Source: JAYREN01 sp041908845
GTDB lineage: Bacteria > Acidobacteriota > Holophagae > Holophagales > Holophagaceae
DNA: 39,283 bases
NCBI GenBank assembly: GCA_041908845.1
Contig: JAYREN010000007.1
Coordinates: 1 to 39,283, forward strand
Direction: 5' to 3'
Shown here: positions 32,954 to 39,283 of the stretch, piece after piece
Position numbering within the stretch: the stretch's first letter is position 1
Layout of the letters: each line of letters starts with the position of its first letter
Made by a program: the position numbers and the translations under genes
Notes under the pieces: model-generated
The model's database searches: none
Told to the model about the DNA's origin: nothing
What the model saw: the letters and a program-made list of their open reading frames with translations, nothing else

Positions 32954-33985
32954 TCAGTAGCTGGATAGCCGGGAGGCAAACCAGGGCACGGTTTCGTCCA
33001 GCCCCTGGGCCACGGAGTGGGTGGGATCATAGCCCAGATGAGCCTTGATCTTGGATAGGTCTGCCTGGGAGTGCCGAATGTCGCCCTCCCGTGCGGCCGT
33101 GTACTTTGGGTCCTGAGGCGCGAACCCGGGCTGGATGGCAGCCAGGCGCTCCGCAATCATCCAGTAGAGCTGGGTCAGGGACGTTTTGCCGCCATAGGAA
33201 ACGTTGAATACTTCACCCAGAGAATCTTCCGGCGCAGTGCCGGCCAGCAGATTGGCCTGGACGGCATTGGCGGCGAAACAGAAATCGCGGCTGGTCTCCC
33301 CATCGCCGTGGATCTGGCAGGTCTCCCCGGCCAACAGGGCCTGGACCCATTTCGGGATCACGGCGGCGTAGGGCCCGTTGGGATCCTGACGCGGACCGAA
33401 CACGTTGAAGTACCTCAGTCCGATCGCCTTGAAGCCGTAGTTGCGCGCGAAGATGGCGGCGTATTGCTCGTCGATGGCCTTCGTCAGCGCATAGGGCGAA
33501 AGCAGATTGCCCGTGCGGGATTCCACCTTGGGCAGGCCGGGATCGTCGCCGTACACCGAGGAGGAGGAAGCGTAGACCATCCTCCCCACCCCGGCGTCGC
33601 GGGCAGCAACGAGCATGTTCAGGAAGCCATCCACGTTGTTGAGGTGGCTGCCGATGGGATCCTTGATGGAGCGCGGGACCGACCCCAGGGCCGCCTGATG
33701 GAGTACGGTTTCGGCGCCCTCGCAGGCCTTCCGGCACGTCTCGAGATCCCGGATATCGCCTTCGATGAAGGTGAAGCGACCCCAGGCCTCGGGCGCGATG
33801 CCTTCCCGCACGTTGTCCAGGTTGCGCTGGTGGCCCGTCGAGAAATTGTCGAGACCGACCACCGTTTGGCCCAGCTCGAGCAGCCGCTGAAGAATGGAGG
33901 AGCCGATGAAACCGGCGACCCCCGTCACGAGCCATCGCCTGCGCTCTTTCTCGAGCTGGCTGCAGAGCGCCTGGTATCGACTCAT
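32954..33985 (-). CDS. UDP-N-acetylglucosamine(-uronate) 4-epimerase, WbpP/TviC family
   Basis: A 343-residue extended SDR. TGVAGFIGSS holds the Rossmann motif (21-28), the catalytic pair is Y165/K169 in YALTK, and S141-143 precede it. GLRYFNVFGPRQDPNGPYAAVIPKW (parts: RYFNVFGPRQDPNGPYAAVI) is diagnostic for WbpP/VipB/TviC, which epimerise UDP-GlcNAc or its uronate at C4. The dehydrogenase gene upstream on the same strand overlaps by ATGA, the same pair as TviB-TviC in Vi-antigen synthesis. The product would be a UDP-GalNAcA-like sugar (inference from family). ATG 33985 gives the usual length. Confidence 0.92.
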   Translation of the reverse strand: MSRYQALCSQLEKERRRWLVTGVAGFIGSSILQRLLELGQTVVGLDNFSTGHQRNLDNVREGIAPEAWGRFTFIEGDIRDLETCRKACEGAETVLHQAALGSVPRSIKDPIGSHLNNVDGFLNMLVAARDAGVGRMVYASSSSVYGDDPGLPKVESRTGNLLSPYALTKAIDEQYAAIFARNYGFKAIGLRYFNVFGPRQDPNGPYAAVIPKWVQALLAGETCQIHGDGETSRDFCFAANAVQANLLAGTAPEDSLGEVFNVSYGGKTSLTQLYWMIAERLAAIQPGFAPQDPKYTAAREGDIRHSQADLSKIKAHLGYDPTHSVAQGLDETVPWFASRLSSY

Positions 33986-35259
33986 CAAAGACTCCAATAG
34001 GCGATTGGTTCGGGGAAATCCTTGGGATCGAAGCATGACTTCACATCCAGGAAGACCCCTTTGGCCTTCATGCAGCCCAGGATGGGCGAAAGCCCCGGCT
34101 CAAGGAATGCGGTGTGACTGACCGCGAAGACCAGGGCGTCCAGATCGTGCAGGTTTTCGAGAGGAGAGAGGGTGATTCCGTACTCTTCGTGGGTCTCTGC
34201 GGGGTCCGCCATGGGGTCGTGAACCAGGGGATCGATGCCGAACTGCTGGAGTTCCTCGACGATATCCGGCACCTTGCTGTTGCGGATATCGTGCACGTTC
34301 TCCTTGAAGGTCAGGCCGAGAATGCCCACCCGGGCCTTCTTCACCGGGATTTCCTGTTGAACCAGGAGCTTGACCAGCTTCTGGGCCACGAAGGCGCCCA
34401 TGTTGTCGTTGATGCGCCGCCCCGCCAGGATGACTTCCGGGTGGTAACCCAACTCCTGGGCCTTGGTCGTGAGGTAGTAGGGGTCCACGCCGATGCAGTG
34501 GCCGCCTACTAGCCCGGGCGTGAAGGGCAGGAAGTTCCATTTGGTGCGCGCGGCCGCCAGCACCTCGGAAGTGCGGATTCCCACCCGGTCGCAGATGATG
34601 GCCAGCTCGTTCATCAGGGCGATGTTGATGTCGCGCTGGGTGTTCTCGATGACCTTGGCCGTCTCGGCGACCTTGATGGAAGAAGCCTCGTGGATGCCCG
34701 CGCTGATCACGGCACCGTAGACCCCCGCGATGACCCGGCTGCTTTCCGCGTCCTGACCCGAGACCACCTTCACGATGCGGTCCACGGTGTGGACCTTATC
34801 CCCAGGATTGATGCGCTCGGGTGAATAGCCCAGCTTGAAATCCGTGCCGCAGCGCAGGCCCGACTGCTTTTCCAGGATCGGGCCACAGATGTCCTCCGTG
34901 ACACCAGGGAAGACCGTGGATTCATACACGATGATGCTGCCCTTTCCGATGACCTTCCCAACGGTCTCACTGGCCTTGATGACCGGTGTGAGGTCCGGGC
35001 GATTCCACCCGTCGATGGGCGTGGGCACCGCCACGATGAAGAAATCCGCTCCGCGCATTTCCTCGGGGTTGGCGGTCATCTTCAGCGTCGTCTCGCGAAG
35101 GGCCGCGCCATCCACTTCCCGGGTGCGATCCACACCCTTTTGGAGCTCCGCGACCTTCGCTGCATGGATATCGAACCCGATGGTGCCGGGAAACTTTTTC
35201 GCGAGTTCGAGCGCCAGGGGCAACCCAACGTACCCAAGACCGACGACAGCAATGCGCAT
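33985..35259 (-). CDS. UDP-N-acetyl-hexosamine 6-dehydrogenase (TviB/WbpA-like)
   Basis: A 424-residue nucleotide-sugar dehydrogenase that oxidises C6 of a UDP-HexNAc to the uronic acid with two NAD+. The N-terminal Rossmann motif is VVGLGYVGLP (5-14), the active-site Cys is C255 in GGHCIGVDPYYL, and the C-terminal domain has GLTFKENVHDIRNSKV. The GGHCIGVDPYYL form marks the HexNAc branch rather than UDP-glucose dehydrogenases. ATG 35259 has GGAGG upstream. The TviC-like epimerase follows with an ATGA overlap. The 177-bp gap upstream (35260-35436) is likely its promoter region, though I see no clear elements. Confidence 0.94.
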   Translation of the reverse strand: MRIAVVGLGYVGLPLALELAKKFPGTIGFDIHAAKVAELQKGVDRTREVDGAALRETTLKMTANPEEMRGADFFIVAVPTPIDGWNRPDLTPVIKASETVGKVIGKGSIIVYESTVFPGVTEDICGPILEKQSGLRCGTDFKLGYSPERINPGDKVHTVDRIVKVVSGQDAESSRVIAGVYGAVISAGIHEASSIKVAETAKVIENTQRDINIALMNELAIICDRVGIRTSEVLAAARTKWNFLPFTPGLVGGHCIGVDPYYLTTKAQELGYHPEVILAGRRINDNMGAFVAQKLVKLLVQQEIPVKKARVGILGLTFKENVHDIRNSKVPDIVEELQQFGIDPLVHDPMADPAETHEEYGITLSPLENLHDLDALVFAVSHTAFLEPGLSPILGCMKAKGVFLDVKSCFDPKDFPEPIAYWSL

Positions 35260-35436
35260 TGTGCCTCCAGATTCAACCGATTGGCCCTGGCCTCTAAAGC
35301 CTGATCCCATTTGGATTCACGCAATGATAGCAATTGGAATCAGGACTTGTCTTGGATATTTCCAACAATCGAAAGGCCACGGGAAGATTTCCACTTGGCC
35401 CAGGGAACCGCCCTGGATCACCCGCAGGAATCCAGG

Positions 35437-35703
35437 TCAGTAGTCCTCGTACAGATAAAAATCAATCATCTTGAAGAACCCGAAGTATTCCGCGATGACG
35501 ATCAGGAGAATCAACCCCAGTACCCCGCCCAGGATGTACACCAAGCGTCGGCCGTGATTGGCAGGACCACTGCCCCAGTCGATCTCAGAGAATGGCTTCC
35601 AGGCCTTGGCGAAGATCAAAGCTCGGAACAAACCCCAGATCACGTTTCGCACGTATGGTCTCCGCACATGAATACTCAATATCTCCTTCCCGCCTCGGTT
35701 CAA
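35437..35703 (-). CDS. Small single-pass membrane protein of unknown function
   Basis: An 88-residue protein with one hydrophobic helix (about 54-71: LVYILGGVLGLILLIVIA), flanked by a charged N-terminal half RRPYVRNVIWGLFRALIF and an acidic tail DFYLYEDY. I do not recognise a named family with confidence. The only in-frame starts are rare codons: TTG at 35703, or TTG at 35679 with AAGGAG three bases upstream. The gene overlaps the 3' end of the preceding epimerase by up to 119 bp in another frame. A 7-bp inverted repeat (35412-35418 with 35430-35436) lies just after its stop. Its place between two sugar-nucleotide enzymes suggests a minor role in the same locus (inference). Confidence 0.5.
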   Translation of the reverse strand: MNRGGKEILSIHVRRPYVRNVIWGLFRALIFAKAWKPFSEIDWGSGPANHGRRLVYILGGVLGLILLIVIAEYFGFFKMIDFYLYEDY

Positions 35704-36592
35704 ACACAGGGGGCAGGCTTGGCAGTTCGGGCCTTCGCTCGGCCATTACCTCCAGCAGTGTCCGATGAAGCTGCCGCATGTTCACGGGAATTCCGAGCCC
35801 GACATTGAAGACCTCTCCTTCCACCTGGGGGGAGGTCGAAAGGGCCGCGAGGAGGTTCGCCTTGACGATATCCCGCACAAAACAGAAGTCCCGAGTGGCC
35901 GAACCATCCCCGAAAATTCGGCAAGCCTTCCCGTTCAAGGATGCTTCGACCCACCGCGGAATCACTGCGGCATAGGCCCCGTTCGGGTCCTGCCGGGGCC
36001 CGAACACATTGAAGTAGCGCAGACCGGTAGTGGAGAGGCCATAGGCGCGGGTGTAGAAGCGCGCCTGCATCTCGTTGATGCGTTTGCTCAGTGCGTAGGG
36101 AGAAAGCGCCTCGCCCAGGTTCTCTTCGCGATTGGCCCCGCCTGAGGCATCGCCGTAAACCGCGCTGGACGAGGCATAGACCACGCGGCGCACTCCGCTG
36201 CGGCGAGCGGCCTCCAGGAGAGTGGCGAACCCCCCCACGTTGATCCGGTCACAACGCTCCGGATCCTCCAGGGAAAGCGGCACCGACACCAGGGCCGCAT
36301 GATGCAGCACATAATCCGCCCCTGCGCAGGCCTTGGCGCACTGATCAGCCGCCTCGAGGCTGCCCTCTTGGAGTGTGAACCGTTCCCAGGCCTGGGTTCC
36401 GACCTTCTCTCTCACCGCGGAAAGGTTCTCGGGACGGCCCGTAGCGAAGTTGTCCAGACCAACCACCACCTGACCGTTTTCCAGAAGCACCTCCGTCAGG
36501 TGGGAGCCGATAAAGCCAGCGGCTCCCGTCACCAGCCAACGGCGGGGTTGGCGGGCCAGGGCCTCTAGATAGGGTTCTCGGGTCGCGGACAT
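35585..36592 (-). CDS. Second WbpP-like NAD-dependent sugar epimerase, short C-terminus
   Basis: A 335-residue extended SDR and paralogue of the epimerase at 32954-33985. The Rossmann motif TGAAGFIG is at 22-29, the active pair Y166/K170 in YALSK, and RYFNVFGPRQDPNGAYAAVI is shared almost word for word with the paralogue. It ends abruptly at LRQGLEAIL, about ten residues before the end of the paralogue, and the small membrane protein frame overlaps this end. ATG 36592 has GGAGG seven bases upstream and overlaps the stop of the glycosyltransferase gene (TAATG). Its substrate is probably a UDP-HexNAc or its uronate, perhaps different from the paralogue. Confidence 0.9.
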   Translation of the reverse strand: MSATREPYLEALARQPRRWLVTGAAGFIGSHLTEVLLENGQVVVGLDNFATGRPENLSAVREKVGTQAWERFTLQEGSLEAADQCAKACAGADYVLHHAALVSVPLSLEDPERCDRINVGGFATLLEAARRSGVRRVVYASSSAVYGDASGGANREENLGEALSPYALSKRINEMQARFYTRAYGLSTTGLRYFNVFGPRQDPNGAYAAVIPRWVEASLNGKACRIFGDGSATRDFCFVRDIVKANLLAALSTSPQVEGEVFNVGLGIPVNMRQLHRTLLEVMAERRPELPSLPPVFEPRREGDIEYSCAETIRAKRDLGFVPSFDLRQGLEAIL

Positions 36593-37851
36593 TAGCGTCC
36601 CTCCTGGTCGCATAACAGTTCGTGGTAGAGCACTTCGTGGTGATGAAGGAGATTTGAGATGTCGTAAACGCTCATTTTGCCGCGGGCCGCCTCACCCATG
36701 CGGCGGGCGGCCTCGGGATCCTGAAGAAGACTCAGCATCGCCATTTTCAGTCCAACGGGGTCGCCCACGGGAACCTTGAGGCCTCCACAGTCGTCCAGAA
36801 GATCGCGCACTCCCCTCGCGCGGGAGCCGATGACCGGCACCCCCAAGGCCATGGATTCCATCACGCTCCGGGGAAGGCCCTCTCGCTCCGAAGGCAGTAC
36901 GGTAGCCAGCGAGGCACGCATCAAGGCGGGGATGTCCCGACGGTGGCCCAGAAAGTGGACCCGTTCGCCGAGGCCTCGCTCGGAGCACCACCGGCGGAGC
37001 CCCTCAAGCTCGGGGCCAGTCCCCGCGAAGGCCAGATGGGCCGCAGGATCGCCCAGGTCCGCGAAGGCGGCCAGTAGATCCCGATGCCGCTTGCCGGGGT
37101 TGAATTCCGCCACCATGAGGAACAGGGGCTGGCCCGGGCGCAACCCCAGTTCGCGCCGCACCTCTTCCACCTGTTCCGGAGGAGTGGCCTCGGGACTGTA
37201 TTGCTTCAGGTCCAGTCCGATGCCCGGCATATACCTGAGGCAGGCGGACGCCACAATCCCGCGTCTCAAGGCCTCCTGCTCATCCGTTCGGTTGATGACC
37301 ACGAGCCGATCCGTCCACCGGCCCACCAGACGCTCGGCCGCTGCGAACACAGCATTTCCCAGGGCGCCTCGGCCGTCGTGGAAATGAAAACCATGGGCGG
37401 TGTAGACAACCTTGAGGCCCCGCTCCCTCCGCAGCGAACGGAGGGCAAAGCGCGTGATGAAGGCTGCCACGGGCGTATGCACATGCACGAGATCGTACTT
37501 TTCACGGATAACCAGTGAGCGCAGCGCCGCAACGGATCGGATCAATCCCCCGGAATCCAGCGGATTGCGGGTCCAGTCTGCCTCGAAGCAATGATCGAAG
37601 GCCTCTCCGCAGAGGATGGATCTCGTGGCGCCTCTCGCGAGGGCATCCACGCACCACCCTTTCGCCCGGAAATGGGCGGCATATGGCAGCAGGAACCCTT
37701 CAAGGGTGGCCCGGATGGTAGTCACGATAAGGAGACGAGTCAGGGGATGCTCCGCAGGGCAAGGTACCCGCAAAATCCATGAGCGAAGATGATTAAACCG
37801 CAGCAGGCCGACACCAGAGTGAAGTCTCGGCTCCAGACTGTTTCCCAACAC
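36592..37851 (-). CDS. Glycosyltransferase, GT4 family
   Basis: A GT-B glycosyltransferase with an N-terminal acceptor domain beginning RLLIVTTIRATLEGFLLPYA and YDLVHVHTPVAAFITR, then YTAHGFHFHDGRGALGNAVF. The donor domain has FLMVAEFNPGKRHRDLLAAF and EREGLPRSVMESMALGVPVI, the E-x7-E motif. The type is common in capsule loci for adding HexNAc or fucose-like sugars; donor and acceptor remain unknown. The start is uncertain: GTG 37851 gives the longest form, but family members begin near RLLIVTT, which would put the start at about 37743 (a CTG with GGAG upstream) or at TTG 37773. It is the first gene of the minus-strand block. Confidence 0.9.
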   Translation of the reverse strand: MLGNSLEPRLHSGVGLLRFNHLRSWILRVPCPAEHPLTRLLIVTTIRATLEGFLLPYAAHFRAKGWCVDALARGATRSILCGEAFDHCFEADWTRNPLDSGGLIRSVAALRSLVIREKYDLVHVHTPVAAFITRFALRSLRRERGLKVVYTAHGFHFHDGRGALGNAVFAAAERLVGRWTDRLVVINRTDEQEALRRGIVASACLRYMPGIGLDLKQYSPEATPPEQVEEVRRELGLRPGQPLFLMVAEFNPGKRHRDLLAAFADLGDPAAHLAFAGTGPELEGLRRWCSERGLGERVHFLGHRRDIPALMRASLATVLPSEREGLPRSVMESMALGVPVIGSRARGVRDLLDDCGGLKVPVGDPVGLKMAMLSLLQDPEAARRMGEAARGKMSVYDISNLLHHHEVLYHELLCDQEGR

Positions 37852-38036
37852 GAGTAGAAGGAATGCGCTTGGTTTTGAATGGATTCTCTGGGAGAATTCC
37901 GTGCGTTACAAGCTGATATCCATCGTAGCCCCTAGCCTTGGAAATGCCAAGAAGGTCGTTCTTCGACACCAAAATGTTCCCGTTCAAGTCCCTGCCACCC
38001 ACCCAACAGACCCACCGCCCCTGCTGAGATCCCAAC
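37852..38036. other. Divergent intergenic region
   Basis: These 185 bp separate the minus-strand glycosyltransferase block from the + strand deacetylase-like gene. A short inverted repeat, ATTCTC (37883-37888) with GAGAAT (37892-37897), lies in the left part. No convincing promoter pair or terminator is visible. Confidence 0.35.
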
Positions 38037-38819
38037 ATGCCCGAGCCTCGGTATCTTATGCGTTTCGACGACATCTGCCCCACGATGAACTGGAAGGTCT
38101 GGGAGGAAATCGAAGCTCTCTTGGCCCGCCATCAAATCCGTCCCCTGCTCGCCGTGGTCCCCGACAACCAGGATCCCAAGCTCATGGTGGATGAGGCCCG
38201 AGTCGATTTCTGGGACCGCGTTCGTCGGTGGCAGGCCATGGGCTGGACCATCGCCATGCACGGCTACCAGCATCTCTACATCAACCAGAACCCAGGGATC
38301 ATGGGCCTCGAGCCCAAGAGCGAATTCGCGGGACTGCCCCGCGAAGCCCAGGAAGACAAACTCCGCAAGGGACTGGCCATCTTCGCCGAACAAGGCGTCC
38401 GTGCTGACGCCTGGATCGCCCCTTCCCACTCCTTCGACCAGACCACCGTGGATTTGCTGATCGCGCTGGGTGTCCCCGTCATCAGCGATGGTCTTTGGCC
38501 CTGGCCCTTCTCGGACCAGGGACGGATCACCTGGATCCCCGCCCAGCACTGGGATTTCCGAAAGTGCCCCCGCGGGGTCTGGACCATCTGCTACCACCAC
38601 AACGCATGGGATTCTTCCCAGCTGGCGAAATTCCGGGCCGTATTGGAAAAGCACGGCGCCGAGGTCACGGATGTTCCCGCGGTGCTGCAAACCTTCGGCT
38701 CCCGCAAACAGACTGAGGCGGACCGCTGCTCGGCCGCCCTGCGCCTGTTCTGGATCCGCGCGCGATCAAGGGCGGCGGATGTTTACGATTTCATCACCCA
38801 GAGGCCTCCGACCCCATGA
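38037..38819 (+). CDS. DUF2334/polysaccharide-deacetylase-like protein
   Basis: A 260-residue protein of the NodB-like deacetylase superfamily. RFDDICPTMN near residue 9-18 supplies the Asp pair, MHGYQHLY gives the H-x3-H metal motif, and WIAPSHSFDQTT is a further active-site stretch. Such proteins remove N- or O-acetyl groups from carbohydrates. No signal peptide is present, so a cytoplasmic substrate such as a lipid-linked intermediate or sugar nucleotide is likely (inference). ATG 38037 is used. The following glycosyltransferase overlaps its stop by ATGA, a tight pairing that points to one sugar being deacetylated next to its transfer. Confidence 0.85.
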   Translation: MPEPRYLMRFDDICPTMNWKVWEEIEALLARHQIRPLLAVVPDNQDPKLMVDEARVDFWDRVRRWQAMGWTIAMHGYQHLYINQNPGIMGLEPKSEFAGLPREAQEDKLRKGLAIFAEQGVRADAWIAPSHSFDQTTVDLLIALGVPVISDGLWPWPFSDQGRITWIPAQHWDFRKCPRGVWTICYHHNAWDSSQLAKFRAVLEKHGAEVTDVPAVLQTFGSRKQTEADRCSAALRLFWIRARSRAADVYDFITQRPPTP

Positions 38820-39283
38820 CGCAGAAAACCACCGTCCTCTTCCTTATCGACTCCCTGGCCGCCGGGGGCGCGGAGCGGCAGCTCACCGAGCTGGTCAAGC
38901 ACATGGACCGGACGCGATTTGACATCCATGTCGCGGTCTTCTACGGACCCGGCTATTTCAACGGCGGCGAGCTCTGGCCCGAGATCGCCAATTTGCCGGA
39001 TGTGACCCTCCATGACCTCAAGAAGCGTCGCGGCGTGCCGGGATATTTCACCGCGCTGCCCAAGCTCCTGACCCTGATCCTGAAGATCCAGGCCGATGTG
39101 CTGCACGGCTACATCGATGGAAACCTGCCCCTGCTGCTCCTGGGTCGCCTGCTCCGGCGGCCGATCGTCTGGGGCATCCGCAGCACCGACAAGGATCGGT
39201 CCAAGTTGCCCCGCCGCTCGCGCTTCATGTCCGCCTACCTGATGCGCCTCGCCCGCTTTGTCGATCTGGTCATTTTCAACTCC
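38816..39283 (+). CDS. Glycosyltransferase, GT4-like (3' truncated by window edge)
   Basis: The first 156 residues of a glycosyltransferase; the frame is open to the window end. The N-terminus VLFLIDSLAAGGAERQLTEL, with GGAERQL, is the classic start of GT4 enzymes. VLHGYIDGNLPLLLLGRLL and PIVWGIRSTDKDR belong to the acceptor domain. The donor-binding half is outside the window. It begins inside the stop of the deacetylase-like gene (ATGA). Confidence 0.88.
   Translation, partial: MTQKTTVLFLIDSLAAGGAERQLTELVKHMDRTRFDIHVAVFYGPGYFNGGELWPEIANLPDVTLHDLKKRRGVPGYFTALPKLLTLILKIQADVLHGYIDGNLPLLLLGRLLRRPIVWGIRSTDKDRSKLPRRSRFMSAYLMRLARFVDLVIFNS

Noticed and set aside
35412..35436. 7-bp inverted repeat after the small membrane protein as a terminator
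   Set aside because: The loop is 11 bases and no T-run follows on the minus strand.
1..39283. Search for tRNA, rRNA, CRISPR arrays, insertion sequences or phage genes
   Set aside because: No cloverleaf, rRNA-like stretch, regularly spaced repeat, transposase or integrase motif was seen by eye.

Overview
The window is GC-rich, densely packed bacterial DNA with Gram-negative envelope genes: an outer-membrane polysaccharide export lipoprotein, a Wzi-like barrel protein and a Tat substrate. The codon use, the NtrC/PilR-type regulator beside a pseudopilin, and the overall style fit an Acidobacteriota (Holophaga/Geothrix-like) or deltaproteobacterium-like chromosome. That placement is inference, because no rRNA or tRNA gene is present. 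I saw no insertion sequence, CRISPR array or phage gene.

Left arm (3-7638, all + strand, gaps of 0-40 bp, probably one operon): this is a sugar-precursor locus. It opens with four genes that are not a textbook set: the C-terminal part of a thiamine-diphosphate enzyme, a short-chain dehydrogenase, a 3-dehydroquinate-synthase-like sugar-phosphate cyclase and a HpcH/HpaI-type aldolase. It continues with rfbF, rfbG and rfbH, which make a CDP-4-keto-3,6-dideoxyhexose precursor, and ends with an NAD-dependent epimerase/reductase. Next come a convergent Wzi-like outer-membrane protein (7653-9305, -) and an AT-richer glycosyltransferase (9583-10935, +).

Middle (10960-25033): this is mostly chromosomal housekeeping and general metabolism. 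It holds a sigma-54 response regulator, a GspG/PilE-type pseudopilin, yceD-rpmF-plsX, pyrH, a GlcD-like FAD oxidase overlapping an exported kelch-type protein, a glycerophosphodiesterase, a Tlc-like transporter, a Tat-exported NAD-binding protein, argF, a YjdF/DUF2238-like membrane protein and an MFS transporter. Two clear intrinsic terminators (after plsX and after argF) and a nested dyad in the argF leader delimit transcription units.

Right arm (25167-39283): this is a capsule/exopolysaccharide locus. A wza-wzb-wzc-like trio (export lipoprotein, low-molecular-weight tyrosine phosphatase, tyrosine autokinase with a C-terminal Tyr cluster) is followed by a Wzy/WaaL-like membrane protein, an ATP-grasp enzyme and a MurJ-type flippase. 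A convergent minus-strand block then encodes two WbpP-like epimerases, a UDP-HexNAc 6-dehydrogenase, a small membrane protein and a GT4 glycosyltransferase. The window ends with a divergent deacetylase-like DUF2334 protein and a truncated glycosyltransferase on the + strand.

Taken together, the two arms can make CDP-deoxysugars and UDP-HexNAc-uronic acids, assemble them with at least three glycosyltransferases, flip and polymerise them, and export the product through a Wza/Wzc-type machine. The most promising candidate for an undescribed system is the four-gene ThDP/SDR/cyclase/aldolase cassette at 3-3354, which could make a cyclitol (carbasugar-like) or branched-chain unit for the surface polysaccharide.
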